Part shown: positions 22,366 to 33,598 of the stretch, one piece after another | How positions within the stretch are numbered: the first letter of the stretch is position 1 | Layout: every line of letters starts with the position of its first letter | Assembly (NCBI GenBank): GCA_014377305.1 | Contig: JACMPW010000015.1 | Coordinates: 100,815-164,814 of the forward strand | Source of the DNA: Candidatus Altimarinota bacterium | Lineage (GTDB): Bacteria > Patescibacteriota > Gracilibacteria > BD1-5 > UBA2023 | DNA length: 64,000 nt | Direction: 5' to 3' | Notes under the pieces: generated by a model | Told to the model about the DNA's origin: nothing | Database searches by the model: none | Seen by the model: only the letters and a program-made list of their open reading frames with translations | Position numbers and translations under genes: made by a program

Positions 22366-22394
22366 TTGCAAAATAGTATCTTTTATGCTATATT
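22366..22394 (+). promoter_or_regulatory. Promoter of the 22426-25286 gene cluster
   Basis: TTGCAA (22366-22371), 17-base spacer, TATATT (22389-22394). Confidence 0.55.
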
Positions 22395-22425
22395 GTTTGA
22401 GTAATTATTCATTTTCTTTGTGTGT

Positions 22426-23373
22426 ATGGGACTTTTTGACAATATTATCGGAACAGCCAATGATGGTGAAGCAGCTACAGATATGGATACTATCATCGAA
22501 AATATGGCACATCCAAAGGATATACCTAGTACAATAGATGAGTCGTCTAGTGGGTGAAATGGTACCTGAACTAGTACTGGTGATGGAGGATCTGGAGATG
22601 ATACCAAGGATGATAAAAAGAAGAAAAAAGAAAAAAAGCATACAGATGATGAAGAAAAGAAAGAAGATATAGTAGCAGAAATAGATACTACGACTATGAA
22701 TACAGATGCAGAAGTCGTGACTAAAATGGAGGCTGAAGGTGAAGCTAAAATTGAGGTTGAGTCTGAGATCGATATCGGATGAGATATGAGTGCGATCGAT
22801 CTCACCGTCACAGATGAGATAGTAGTATCGGGCAAGGAGACAGAGGGTAGTATCGAGATACTCTCAGAACAAGTAGTAGAGACACCAGCAATAGATACAT
22901 GAGTGAGCACCGAGCCTCCTATCACTCCAGCTGTAATACAAGAGAGCAATGCCTCAGTGCCACCAGTAGATACCAATAATCATGATACTATGCCAACTGA
23001 GCCAGTCACATCTCTCCTCGATATCACAGAGTCAACCCAACCACAGGTATCTATACTCGATATTGGTGCTGATATCATAGCTCCTCAGTCCATATCTCCT
23101 ATCACTCCAGCTGTAGACGTACCGACTCCAGCTATGCGAACTCCGATGTCAGGCTCTCTCGGAGAAAAAATCGGAGGATTCGCAGATGAACTCAGGTGAC
23201 TCAAGGCAGCTGATGAGATCCTGCTCCAGGAGAAACAAGATGCAAAAAAGAGACTCGAAGATGCAAAAAAAGCAATAGAAGACGCTGAAATAGCTATCGA
23301 TACAGAGATCCAGCGGATTCGAGATGATGAGGCAGCTATAGATGATACGCTCGCATCGCTGAAAAAAAGATAA
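22426..23373 (+). CDS. Acidic, low-complexity protein with C-terminal coiled coil
   Basis: A 315-residue protein with no domain I can name. It begins MGLFDNIIGTANDGE, then has a Lys/Glu-rich stretch, a long Thr/Ile/Pro/Asp-rich disordered linker and a C-terminal coiled coil (LLQEKQDAKKRLEDAKKAIE). It has no signal peptide. The plan is the same as in the gene at 50945 (MSLFDDLLKQ start, acidic T/P/I linker, charged coiled coil), so the two look like distant paralogues. It heads a cluster with VirB2-like membrane proteins. Several UGA glycines lie in the linker. Possibly a scaffold or tether; this is inference. Confidence 0.75.
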
Positions 23374-23433
23374 CAAAATATATAGAGCAACTCACTCATA
23401 TCCCCAGATTCTCAGCCCTAAACTCCTCTATCT

Positions 23434-24336
23434 ATGTCGCGAATACTGACTATCATCCTCATACTCCTGACGTGATTCGTGAGTGCATATGCACTCACGA
23501 GCTATGCGGCGGCTGTAGTACTACCATCCGGATCAGATATTGTTATACAATGATCATCTATAGGTATCGATCAGGGTTCATGAAACTCTATTACTAATGC
23601 AAAGAATCTCGGGCTCCGTATGCTCGGCGTAATCCGCATGGTGATATCTGGATTTGCTCTGATATATCTCGTGATGATCGGAGTATATATCATCATAGGA
23701 TCGGATAGCGAAGAGACGGTCAAGACTCAACGTAAACAGATCACCTATGCCCTGATCGGTTTTCTCTTTCTCAATATCCCCGGTTTTGTCTATACGATAT
23801 TCGCACCGAGCAATGTCGGATCTATCGGAACTGTTGATAACTGGTCCAACACTACTGGATCGAGTGTGTTCTGGAATACAGCAGGATTCGAGGGAATCAT
23901 CGGGAATATGATAGCGTTTCTCAGGGTATTCGCGTTCGGAGTGGCAGTCACTATGTTCACATGGGGACTGTTCAATCTCCTGGTATCAGGAGGTGACGAT
24001 GAAAAAAGAAAACAAGCAAAAAATCGTATTATCTACGGGATTATCGGGCTCGTATTCCTCGGATTTGTCCAGCTCTGGGGCAATCTGGTGGCAGTCGGTG
24101 ACTTCACGATATATATACCGAGTGTCGGTGGTACTCTATTTGCTCTCGTGATGTATATCGCAGCTCCAATCGCTATATTCATGCTGATCTATGCAGCCTA
24201 TCTCATGATCACATCGGCAGGGGATGAGGAGCGGATCAAAAAATGAAAATCCATACTCATCAATACGGGTATCGCCCTCATTATCCTCCTTGCAGGACTC
24301 AGCTTCATGACTGATATCGTCACATTCCAACTCTAA
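23434..24336 (+). CDS. VirB2/pilin-like multi-helix membrane protein
   Basis: A 300-residue protein with a signal-like N-terminus (ILTIILILLTGFVSAYAL) and at least six membrane helices. It contains the helix pair plus charged cap module twice: LVSGGDDEKRKQAKNRIIYGIIGL near residue 190 (quoted in part) and ITSAGDEERIKKGKSILINT near the end. Such [S/T].GDEE+.KK.K..I modules are typical of CPR proteins related to TrbC/VirB2 pilins. The Gly after KK in the second module is UGA. It lies 5 bases before a second protein of the same kind. Role in a pilus-like or secretion structure is plausible but unproven. Confidence 0.7.
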
Positions 24337-24341
24337 AACAT

Positions 24342-24824
24342 ATGCAAAAAATACTCGTACTCATACTCGCTCTATGTTCATCTGGACTCGTATTCAATAT
24401 GGGATATGCAGAAGATCAGAAAATATTCACGTCAGAGATGGTACCTGGTGCTAACTGTCAATGCGTAACCGCCCCTCTCACTCCAAATGATGATAATCCT
24501 AAAAATAGTGATATTAAATGAGATGCCGGTGTAGCATGTACTGGTCCTGTAGCGAAACGCAAGTACGAGTGTACCGTCCCAACAGGTCTCGCTGGATTCC
24601 AACAAGTATTCGCAAAAATCATCAGATTTGTTATCAACATCGTCCTCCTCCTCGGTGTACTCGCTGTCGTCGGACTCGGTATCGCTTGGTCATTTGCCTG
24701 AGGTGATGATATCAAGGCCAAGAGTAGTCTGAAGAAGTGGGCGATCAATATCATCATCGGACTCGCTATACTATTTTTCTTCCGATATATCCTCCTCTTG
24801 CTCGCTCCATGGGTGTATCAATAA
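24342..24824 (+). CDS. Small VirB2-like membrane protein with signal peptide
   Basis: A 160-residue protein with a signal peptide (MQKILVLILALCSSG, then MGYAED), a cysteine-containing outside part (NCQCVT, VACTG, YECTV) and two C-terminal helices. The turn between the helices reads FAGGDDIKAKSSLKKW, the same charged cap as in the preceding protein; its first Gly is UGA. The four cysteines could form disulfides. Cotranscribed with its neighbour. Length and helix pair fit a pilin-like subunit. Confidence 0.7.
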
Positions 24825-24866
24825 TCATATTGAAATCCTCCTCATTTCAGATATACTCCTGTCTAT

Positions 24867-25286
24867 ATGACAGGATTATTTTTTGCGGTAGATCCCATAT
24901 GGTGGATCTGAACTCTACATCTCTCATCAGTATGGATAGCAATCAGTGTTGGGCTCATCATATGACTCTGACTCTGGTATAGAGATCGCACGACATGAGT
25001 TGTTCAAGTACAAGAGAGAGAATCATATACATATCATCCTATGGATGTAAGTGTAGAGAACTATGCAGAGCTGACTCTCAGAGAAATCAGGAGATATCTC
25101 ACCTATAGGTATCAACCTCAACATAGCTGGGCACATATACCGAGTCAGATAGACAAATATGCAACAGACAAGAGCCTCACAGATATCATAGGGCAGCTCG
25201 AACGATCAGAGTATAGTAAGTCGACGATGACAGCAATAGAAAAAGAACAGATAAACAGGGAACTGGTAGTGAAGCTAAAAACATAG
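24867..25286 (+). CDS. Small membrane-anchored protein upstream of the VWA gene
   Basis: A 139-residue protein with an N-terminal membrane segment (WIAISVGLIIGLGLWYRDR) and a soluble C-terminal helix-rich domain (LTLREIRRYLTYRYQPQHS). Four to five UGA glycines lie in the membrane part, so only the soluble half is visible with the standard code. It sits 22 bases before the BatA-like VWA gene, the place where DUF4381-type partners are found in Bat/MoxR-type operons; similarity is positional rather than by motif. Confidence 0.65.
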
Positions 25287-25308
25287 AAAAATCCATACAT
25301 CTTACAAT

Positions 25309-26319
25309 TTGACCCTACTCATTCATCATCCTCTCGTCCTCCTGTCTATACCAGTTATTATGATACTCTGGTATATTTTTGGGAGAGAAAAAATCGGAAC
25401 TATACATCCCAATGCACTGATCGCCAAACATCTACGAACGCCAAAAAAAATATGGATCCTCTGGATCATCCGAACTCTGATGATCGTGAGTCTCATATCT
25501 ATGATAGCAGGAGCTCGTATGATATATACCACTATCACGCTACAGCAGATTCCGCAGGATATCATGATCGTATTCGATATATCACTTTCGATGCTCGCTG
25601 AGGATATATCACCGAGTCGTATTGCTGTGGCTCGGAGTGTAGTTCGAGATTTTATAGCAGAGAGGCGATCAGATCGCATTGGACTCATCATATTCGCGGG
25701 CAAGCCATTTATCTCAGTTCCATTTTCGACTGACTATACCGGGATATCGAGTATCGTGAGTGGACTCTCTCCAGATCTCATCCGCCAGGATCTCCCGTGA
25801 CTCTCCGGAACCAATATCGGAGATGCACTCCTCCTCGCGAATATGGCGTACTCATGATCTCATAGCTCAGCTCGGTCGATCATCCTCCTTACCGACTGAC
25901 GAGCCAATGTCGGTATAGATCCTCTGATCTCGTGATCCGAGTCTCGTGATCTATGAATTAAGATATTCACGGTAGGTATCTGATCACTCTCTGGGGCTGA
26001 GCTCTCATATACAGATGGCTGGGGAACCAAGCAATACTTCTCAGATGGGAGTGGTGGACATCTGCAGAGTGATCTCGATGAACCGATGATGAGACAACTC
26101 GCAGATATAACAGGAGGGCAATATCATCATGCGGATGATAGGATATGACTCAGTCAGATATTCTCAGATATCAGGGCTCACTTACCGAGTAGTACCAAGT
26201 CAAAAATGCAAACAAAGCAAAGTGATATCACACCAATTCTCCTCATCCTATTCGTGATATTGCTCCTCGTAGAAAGATCTTATCTGAGATGGGTGATGCG
26301 GAGATATAGATTGATGTAG
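25309..26319 (+). CDS. VWA-domain membrane protein, BatA/BatB-like
   Basis: A 336-residue protein with two N-terminal membrane helices, a von Willebrand A domain and a C-terminal helix (PILLILFVILLLVERSYL). The MIDAS motif is complete: DISLSM (DxSxS), Thr in SGTNIGDAL and Asp in LLTDGRANVG. The Gly of TDG and several others are UGA. FTVGIGSLSGAEL and QLADITGGQYHHA continue the domain as in BatA. No ATG is available in frame, so TTG 25309 is the likeliest start. Bat proteins are linked to envelope stress or complex assembly with MoxR ATPases, none of which is seen here. Confidence 0.82.
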
Positions 26320-26346
26320 ATGCTGAGCAGGATTTACAAAAAAAAT

Positions 26347-26374
26347 TTGCTTTTTAGAGATAATTCACTATATT
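26347..26374 (+). promoter_or_regulatory. Promoter of tRNA-Lys
   Basis: TTGCTT (26347-26352), 16-base spacer, TATATT (26369-26374), 19 bases before the tRNA. Confidence 0.55.
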
Positions 26375-26393
26375 CTGCTCACGATTGTTTTTT

Positions 26394-26469
26394 GGATCGG
26401 TAGCTCAGTTGGTAGAGCAGAAGACTCTTAATCTTTTGGTCGCGGGTTCAAATCCCGCCCGGTCCACCA
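26394..26469 (+). tRNA. tRNA-Lys (CUU)
   Basis: 76 bases fold into a full cloverleaf: acceptor GGATCGG/CCGGTCC with one G-T pair, D arm AGCTCAGTTGGTAGAGC, anticodon stem GAAGA/TCTTT with loop CTCTTAA (anticodon CTT), and T arm GCGGG-TTCAAAT-CCCGC. CCA is encoded. Overall it resembles bacterial tRNA-Lys. Confidence 0.95.
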
Positions 26470-26480
26470 GAAATAATCAA

Positions 26481-26514
26481 AATCTCTCCTGAATACTCAA
26501 GAGAGATTTTTTAT
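26481..26514 (+). terminator. Terminator of tRNA-Lys
   Basis: Stem AATCTCTC/GAGAGATT with a 12-base loop, followed by TTTTATC. Confidence 0.85.
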
Positions 26515-26569
26515 CATGAAAGCTTGAACTCGTATCTTCTTTTTTATTGATATATACTTTTAGCAATAC

Positions 26570-26737
26570 TTAGATTCACATTGATTCACGATCGAGTGGA
26601 TCAATCTCTGGGTAGAGATCATCATCACCACGAGACATCTGTGCATCATCTCAAGGTAGAAAATCATCTATACTAATCCAGTTCGGAGTATATTCAGCGT
26701 TATTTCCTGTTTGAGATATATTCTTTTTCATATTCAT
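26570..26737 (-). CDS. Small acidic protein, 55 aa
   Basis: The frame from ATG 26737 gives an acidic peptide starting MNMKKNISQTGNNAE and containing SIDDFLPGDDAQMSRGDDD, with two UGA glycines and a TAA stop. It matches nothing I know. The leader CTAACCCTCCTCTCTATG is nearly the same as the leader of the small gene at 34349 (CTAACCCTCTTCACTATG), which supports translation. It lies just upstream of the terminator side of tRNA-Lys and downstream of the SLH gene. Confidence 0.45.
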
Positions 26738-26761
26738 AGAGAGGAGGGTTAGTATATAAAA

Positions 26762-29548
26762 CTAGAGACCGAATGCGTTCACCACAACCTTTGCGATCTC
26801 GGCACGAGTGATAGAGTCATTCGGACGAAATATCCGTTGTCCATTTCTCATCTGTCCAGAGAAGATATTGAGGAATGTAACAGCCTCGACATACTTCGCG
26901 AGAGTCATAGTATGACTCACATCGATATATGTCATACTACTGACCTCATTCACTGTGACACCAAGAGCAATGATGAGTATCTTGCTTGCCTCTGCACGAG
27001 TGACCGAGTCATTCGGACGGAACATAGTACTGCGTTGGATCATACCCTTCGAGAGAGCGAGTGATGTATATCGAGCATACCAGACATCTGTAGAGACATC
27101 GTAGAATGGCATATCGAGTCCCGTAGTCGGCACTGCCCATCCAGTTGTATTGATCACTATCTTGAGGAACTCGGCACGAGTGAGGCTCCCCTCTGGATGA
27201 TAGTATGCAACATTGTTGATGATACCTCTGAGAGCAACATTGTTAATATAGTTCTTGGCCCAGTTCCATGTCACATCGCGGAACAAGAGATCTGAGAGCT
27301 GGAGGATGACTGGTGGGATAGAGAACGATCCTGTGGATATACCTGTGATAATATTTCCTGGGATACTCGATACCACACAGATACTATCATATTGACTCGA
27401 TGAGAAGTCTCATCCAGGACAAAAGTCAATAGATGAAATGCTACCACCACCCCCGCCACCTCATCCACCACCACCTCATCAGCTAATTACTACTGCTTTT
27501 GTAGTAACACTAAAACTCGAAGTGACTCATCCAATCGTAAGGTTGGAACTCTTGCTCGTAGAATTGATAGGAGATGAAACGAACCTCATGATGATAGTAT
27601 CTCCTGAGTTAGTTGTACCTGTGAGAGTTGTGAATGGAGCACTATTGATGCTATATTCACCACCAACTATAGAGACAATAGACTGCGAAGTTATACCAGA
27701 GATCGTGACGGGATTAGATAGGTACGTTGTAGAGAGTTCTGCACCAACAATACTCGAAAAACTAAACATATCTGGCGTTGTATCTGCAGGAATCGCAAAT
27801 GCAAAGAGTGAAAGCTGATTAGTCATAAATACACATGCTCATCAAGTGCCAACTACACAAGTACTGAAACTCATATACGTAAGTCATCCATCTATCGAGC
27901 GGACGATCTTGACCGTCTGTCCACTCAGACTACTCCCGAGAGAGACCGTGACTGTCACGAGTTGCCCTGAGAACATGAGCTCTGTATTGGCATTGCCGAT
28001 CTGATAGACGGCTCCAGTAGCAGAGAATCATGAGAATGATGTCGTCATAATACGACTCGTCGACTCTGGCGACTGGAGGATCCCGTCCCAACTTGATCCA
28101 GATGCAGTGATCGAGAGTCAGTTAAGAGAGACGAAGAGTGATGATCCCGGAGAACTCAGAGAGAGAATCATGAGAGAGCCACTCTGAGAAAAAGTAACAC
28201 CCGTTCCAGTGTATCCACTCAGATATACAGATCCTGTTGCTACGATCGATCCCGACATGGTACTTACAACGAGTTGTATTGGAGTCTTGAACTGAATGAC
28301 ACTCGATGCTACACCACCTTGTCAGCCTACGCTGAAGTAGTATATCGTATTCGCGAGGAGTCCTGTGATCGTGAAACTATGTGCTGTTCCTGGAGTCGAC
28401 CCTGTCGCTGTACCCGTGAGGAGACTCATACCAGTCCCATAGCGGAGCACACCTGTAGCAGTGATATCCGTTGAGAAGGTGATACCTACACTCGTAGCTC
28501 ATGAGAGGACTACATTGGTAGCCATTGCTATCGATACCCTATTGAGTATGATGGAAGTAGATCCTGTGTTCCCAGCGAGATCGGTTGCGACGATAGCAAC
28601 CGTATTGAGTCCTCCACTCAGGCTCGGTACTGGACTCGACCAGCTACCGGATCCGAGAGTTGCAGTGAGTCAGTTAACTACGACACTCGCCACTCATCCA
28701 GTATCAGTCACCGTACCTGTGAGAGTCGGCGTCCCCGTGATGATATCATTGTTCATATGAGAAGTGACAGCGACCACTGGTGCGACGGTATCGGCAGGAG
28801 CAGGGATACTCACGTTATATGAGAGTGTATTCGAAGCCATAGAGAGATTGCCCACGGCATCTGAGAACATACCAGTTCATACAGAGACGGTCATCGTACC
28901 TGTAGATCCTGATGGTGTGACCGTCATAGTGTATCCAGTTGCACTACTCGTAAGGAATCCGCTCACGACACCACTCATAGCAGATACATCTGCAAGTGTC
29001 AGATTCATTGTAGGTTCAGATGTCACTATATTCACAGATATAGCTCATGTGATCGTCGGAGTTGCGGTAGATGAGAGGATCGCAGTTGGACGAGTGACAT
29101 CGAGCACTCATGTGAGTATCATGCCTGATGCAACTATTTGGCTCTGGATAGATCCAGAATAGACGATCGCATTATACGAGAGTGATCACTCTTGGAGTCC
29201 ACTTGTCGCGAAGTTCAGAGTGATAGATCCACTAGATTCACCACTACTCGCAGAGACGAGTGATCCAGTGAGTGTATTGCCTGATCCATCGGTTGCTATA
29301 ACTCTAACAGTATCTCCTGCATCTAGCGTACCACTGAAGGTGGCATCTACTACATATGATCCAGAGTTCGAGAGATTGACAAGGTTACTATTGGCTCATA
29401 CCAGTGTATTACCAGTTCCATTTACAACTGTTGCTCCAACCCACATAATTGGATGCAATATAGATACTAACATAACCAAGGTCATGAGAAAAGAAAAGAT
29501 TTTATATCTCAGTTTCTGGGAAAAATTTATATTTGCTATATGTTTCAT
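26762..29548 (-). CDS. Secreted surface protein with Ig-like repeats, poly-Gly linker and three SLH domains
   Basis: A 928-residue S-layer-type protein. ATG 29548 gives a signal peptide (SFLMTLVMLVSILHPIMWVGA). A long Ser/Thr/Val-rich region of Ig-like beta repeats follows, then a run of 13 glycines of which three are UGA. Next comes the cysteine motif FCPGGDFSSSQYDSICV, typical of CPR surface proteins. Three SLH domains end the protein (FRDVTWNWAKNYI..., FYDVSTDVWYARYT..., YIDVSHTMTLAKYV..., each closing with N[DG]S[VIL]TRAE). SLH domains bind cell-wall polymers, so this is probably an anchored envelope or adhesion protein. Only two pieces are visible with the standard code. Confidence 0.88.
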
Positions 29549-30006
29549 AAGAGAGAATTTTAGAATATAAAGTTTGTTATGTTCCATGCTAAGGTGGTAC
29601 ACTGGGTGATATCGGTGATAGTGGTACGAGTCATAGGGATGCTCAGAGAGATGCCCAGAGAGGTTCTCTGACATGGATTGCAAAAACAAACAACAACACA
29701 ATAAATCATACAATGAGATCTTTTTGTAGAAGCTGTTGCATATTGGTAATAATTAAGAAAGGTCTGTCGAGCCGTTTATGTCATTCGTATAAGTCTCTAT
29801 AGATGCGATAATCGATTATATCTATCTAGGAGATCACCGTATAGCGAGCCGTGATATGTCTGCAGACACGAGCTGCAATCACGAGAGCTATATGCTATGA
29901 GCGCATAGTTGTAAGAGAAAAGATAACGACAGATGCACGAGTCTAGAAAGACTGAACGCAGTATAAAACGAAATATACGAGAAAAAAATACAAAAGAGAG
30001 ACAAAT
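29549..30006. other. Intergenic region without recognisable gene
   Basis: Upstream regions of the SLH gene (minus) and the GHMP-like gene (plus). With UGA=Gly the longest plus frame is about 36 codons and not convincing. A GGTGGTAC string at 29592 has no antiterminator partner. On the minus strand a weak TATATT lies near 29570 in front of the SLH gene. Confidence 0.5.
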
Positions 30007-31956
30007 ATGCGAGGGCAATGTGATGCCAAAAAAAGAGTTGCTATGTTTGCACGAAAGTATAAGATAGAGAAATCCGATGTTATAACCCCTTCTCAAATGG
30101 TACATAACACACGAAATAATGGTACAACAGGTATAGATACAAAGCTCAAGATGAACTCACTTGAGCTACAGAAAAGATTTTATACAACCTATAAAGAGTT
30201 CTTTAATACGTATGATATCGTGCTCAGCGGTGATAGTGTACTCACCTGGTGAGCAGACATAGCTCATGGTGTGAGCGTATTACGTATCAAACAAAAACTT
30301 CCACTCAAGATATTCTGCGGAGCGAATCTGAATAACTCAGGGAAAGTGACTTTCACCAAGATGAGCTCATATTCGATTATCGAGGATACATATATAGACA
30401 ACGAGGTATATACATTTTTCAGGCATGATATCGACGCGATCACTGGATTTCTAGAGAGATACCTGCTCGAACATGGCTATACTCGCTGAGTCGAGATCAG
30501 TCTCTTGTTCGAGACCCCACCAGGACATGGATTCGCCTTTTCTGGAGTGACATCCGTACTCCTCACATTCCTCACACATATACTCACGGGCAAGCTCGAT
30601 ATGGGAACGCTCGTAGGACGAGAGTTCCCTCTGGAGGGTTCGCTTTTTGACGAAGTATATGTATCGAGTCTCTATCTATCGAACTGTATCGGAGGAGGAA
30701 AGAGTGTTGGGGGTGCGAGCAACTGTCTTGCTATGACATCGGGTCTCGCACTGCCGATGGTACACTTCTCACAGAAGTGTCTCCATACAGATACACATGA
30801 GAATATCATGGATGCAGAGAGCAATGATATCCATCGGTGTATCAATACAGTGATATACCGAGATTCACTTCTGAGCTTTCTCGGGCAAGAGGATAGGAGT
30901 ATTGAAGAGCTCCCCATAGACTATGGAGTGATATTCACAGGACTCACGTATCGATTCGCTGATATGGAGGCAACTCACGAGCAGAGACAACATGAGGAGA
31001 ATAGTCTCCAGTCTCTCATGTCTCGGATCATATCTGCACTGCCTCTATCCCAGAGTGACCAAGAGAGTCTCTCAGATATTCTGAGTTTCGATCAAGATGA
31101 GATGATATCAAAGGGCATCAACCATATGGACCTGAGGATCCTCGAGGGATTTGATTCACTCTTGTGAAATATACATCCAGATAGGGCTGTAGACTCTTTT
31201 ATCGATGCAATACGCAAGGTCGGACTCTCGAGTTTTGCATATCAATGAGAAAACAAGCTCTATACCGCAATCCAACACCTCTTCCATACATATCAACAGT
31301 TTGATGAAGAGGGTATTGGATTACTTCCTTTTAATACAGGAAAAATAGGGGGGAGTCTGTTTTTTGTGATGAAAAAATGAAAAAGCCGAGCAACTCTCGA
31401 AAAGGTACTCGATCAACTCAAAGAAGAGTGAGATATCGTATCACTAGACCATGCCTCTTGGCGAGATGGATACTCATCTGATGGGATACGCGTAGAGCAA
31501 TATATCACAGGAAAGATATACTCAGAATATACTCACGAAGGTGATGTACTCTTCTCAGACTCGTTCGGAAAGTCATACTCATGAGAGTATGATACGATGA
31601 TCAAAAATGAAACTGATTGTCTCCTCCTCGACACGATCTGATGACGTATATATCTCCAAGGAACCAAGCTCACCTCGAAGGATATCCACTCACAGAACAC
31701 GACGATCGACATGATACAACTCCTCCTAGATAATATATGAAAAGAGGTATCCAACTCGAGACTCCCAATATCGACCTATTCACAGAACAAGAACGAACTC
31801 CTCGGTAAGATCGTCATCCCGATCAAGAAGATCACACGAGAGTACTTTTGAAGCGAAATAGCTCTCACATGTTCTGGATGAATCACGGAGTACTATCTCA
31901 AACTCGATCCAGATGAGAGTATCCGCATAGGGATAATACGGAAGCTGCAGTGATAG
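30007..31956 (+). CDS. Large protein with GHMP-kinase-like motifs
   Basis: A 649-residue soluble protein. A faint GHMP small-molecule kinase pattern can be seen. LPLKIFCGANLNNSGKVTF resembles motif 1. FETPPGHGFAFSGVTSVLL stands where the ATP-binding P..GLGSSAA motif is expected. PFNTGKIGGSLFFVMKKG resembles the C-terminal GAGGGG motif. The match is weak: canonical serines of the phosphate loop are replaced. A further C-terminal domain of about 250 residues (DHASWRDGYSSDGIRVEQY onward) is unassigned. The gene ends with TGA-TAG, that is Gly then stop. Alone on the plus strand, convergent with a minus cluster. Function not established. Confidence 0.55.
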
Positions 31957-31974
31957 GATAAATTGCATCATCTA

Positions 31975-32784
31975 CTACTCATGGAATATTGCCTCAAAAA
32001 AAGCAAATCAAGAAAAGAATAAAAGGATTGGACTCCATGATGTGGTAATAGCTCATATCAGCAATAGTGATCATATCAGTAGCAGAAAAAAACGATCTCT
32101 TTGGGTCCCATGACTCCAGATCCTAGAGATCTGACTATCTACTGACTTCCTCAAGATGAGTCGATATGAGAACCCAAAAATAAATGCGAAAGCAAACATA
32201 ACTCAGATCAATCAAGCACCAAAAGGTGAAAAGATAAAAGTAATCGGTGATTCATTAAAAAAATCACGTTTTATCTTGGGAACGAGATATAGTGCATTCA
32301 TGATCTCTGTGAGATCAAATAGTTCAGCCTCGCCTATTGCCAGAGAGTATTTGCTATCATTACTGGTACTCGAGACGATAATATCATATTGCCCAGCTTC
32401 CACACTTGCTCTGTATTCGGGTCCTTTCCAATACGTATCGTAGCCAAAGGGTTCTTCGAGCTTGGTCCATACGAATATAGTACCATCCAGAATAGCAAAA
32501 GATCTCTCGATATTTCAGTCTTTAACAATATTTACGGATATATCTTGCTTTTGCCCTGAAATATCAGGAACCAAAATATTCACATATAAAACAAACGCTA
32601 CATCAGAGTGAATGCTATAACTATGAGGAGATCATTTGAGTTGGCTATAGTAGGCTTTTGATATCTCAGGATCTATAACACTTATCTGATTCCCTTCGGG
32701 GATTCTGGGCTGATGAGCAAATAGAGTTCCTGGGATAAAAAAGAATATAACTACAATGATGATGAGTGTTTTTTTGTATGATAT
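31975..32784 (-). CDS. Exported membrane protein, 269 aa, likely ATA start
   Basis: With UGA=Gly the frame encodes a signal peptide, an extracytoplasmic beta-rich domain (FAILDGTIFVWTKLEEPFGY, YDIIVSSTSNDSKYSLAIG) and three C-terminal membrane helices (LIGVMFAFAFIFGFSYRL; FFLLLIGSLLLIGAI; ILLFFSGFAFFEAIF). No ATG, GTG or TTG is in frame before the signal. The codon right after an in-frame TAA is ATA, giving (M)SYKKTLIIIVVIFFFIPGTLFA, a near-perfect signal peptide. It is the last gene of a minus-strand cluster of four. I recognise no family. Confidence 0.65.
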
Positions 32785-32898
32785 TTATTTTTTTAATAGA
32801 TAAAAATCTAATAGATCCTGAATCTTGCAAATACGATCTTTTTTACAAGATATTCTCGATTATAGCAATAGAAAAATATGAATCCAAACTAATATTTT

Positions 32899-33540
32899 CT
32901 ATTCTCATACTATGACAAATTGTCTGATGTCTCGCATATGCATATATATAATCAGACTCAGTATCGCAGCAAAGAAACACCATACAGAGAAAAATGTCTC
33001 TGTATAAAAAAAATGTGCCACAAAAAATGTAAGCAGCATAGCAGCACCAAATATACGGATCTTCGCTACACTTGAAAGTACCGTACTGCCACAGGTCGCG
33101 ATAAAATATAATGAAAAACTCAGTACTGGAAGTGGTACTGCGAGATCGTAGTATATACTTTTTACCAGAATACGGGATTCTACAGATCATGTGAGAATAT
33201 GAGTGAAGAGATAGGCTCAAATGGCTATTCCTATAATAGCTACTCATGCGAGAAGCTTTTTACGAAGATAGTGTTTCTCGATCAGCCATATTGTGATAGG
33301 TACATATATAGGCCAGAATACATAAGCAAATATCATAAATATATAAGTAGAGATCATATGAAGTATCTCTGAATCAAATGTCATCCATACAACTCACTCG
33401 ATACACTGTTGTATACCGAAAAGAAGTGGGATCATAGCAAAAGGGAGGGATGCTCGAGATTGTACATGGGAGAGAGTCAATACTCCTGCAGTGATAAGTA
33501 TTGCTCAGGAAGTAAAACTCGCAAAAGCAGAAAAACACAT
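32899..33540 (-). CDS. DUF6629-type polytopic membrane protein
   Basis: A 213-residue membrane protein with about seven helices, invisible with the standard code because of UGA glycines. The start MCFSAFASFTSGAILITAGV and the segment LPFAMIPLLFGIQQCIEGVV match the pattern I recall for this family (MCFSA.ASF..G..L...G, then PL.FGIQQ..EG.VW), and the Gly of IEG is UGA. The function of the family is unknown. It lies between two other minus-strand genes, with gaps of 58 and 114 bases. Confidence 0.75.
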
Positions 33541-33598
33541 AAGAGGAATGGATAAAAAATGACTAGCAATATTTTGAAGAACTTTATAATAAGATGAG

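Noticed and set aside
29590..29602. GGTGGTAC as a second T-box
   Set aside because: No antiterminator partner, terminator or synthetase gene lies nearby.
32843..33247. Minus-strand 134-codon standard-code frame
   Set aside because: It is in another frame of the DUF6629-type gene, which is complete when UGA is Gly.
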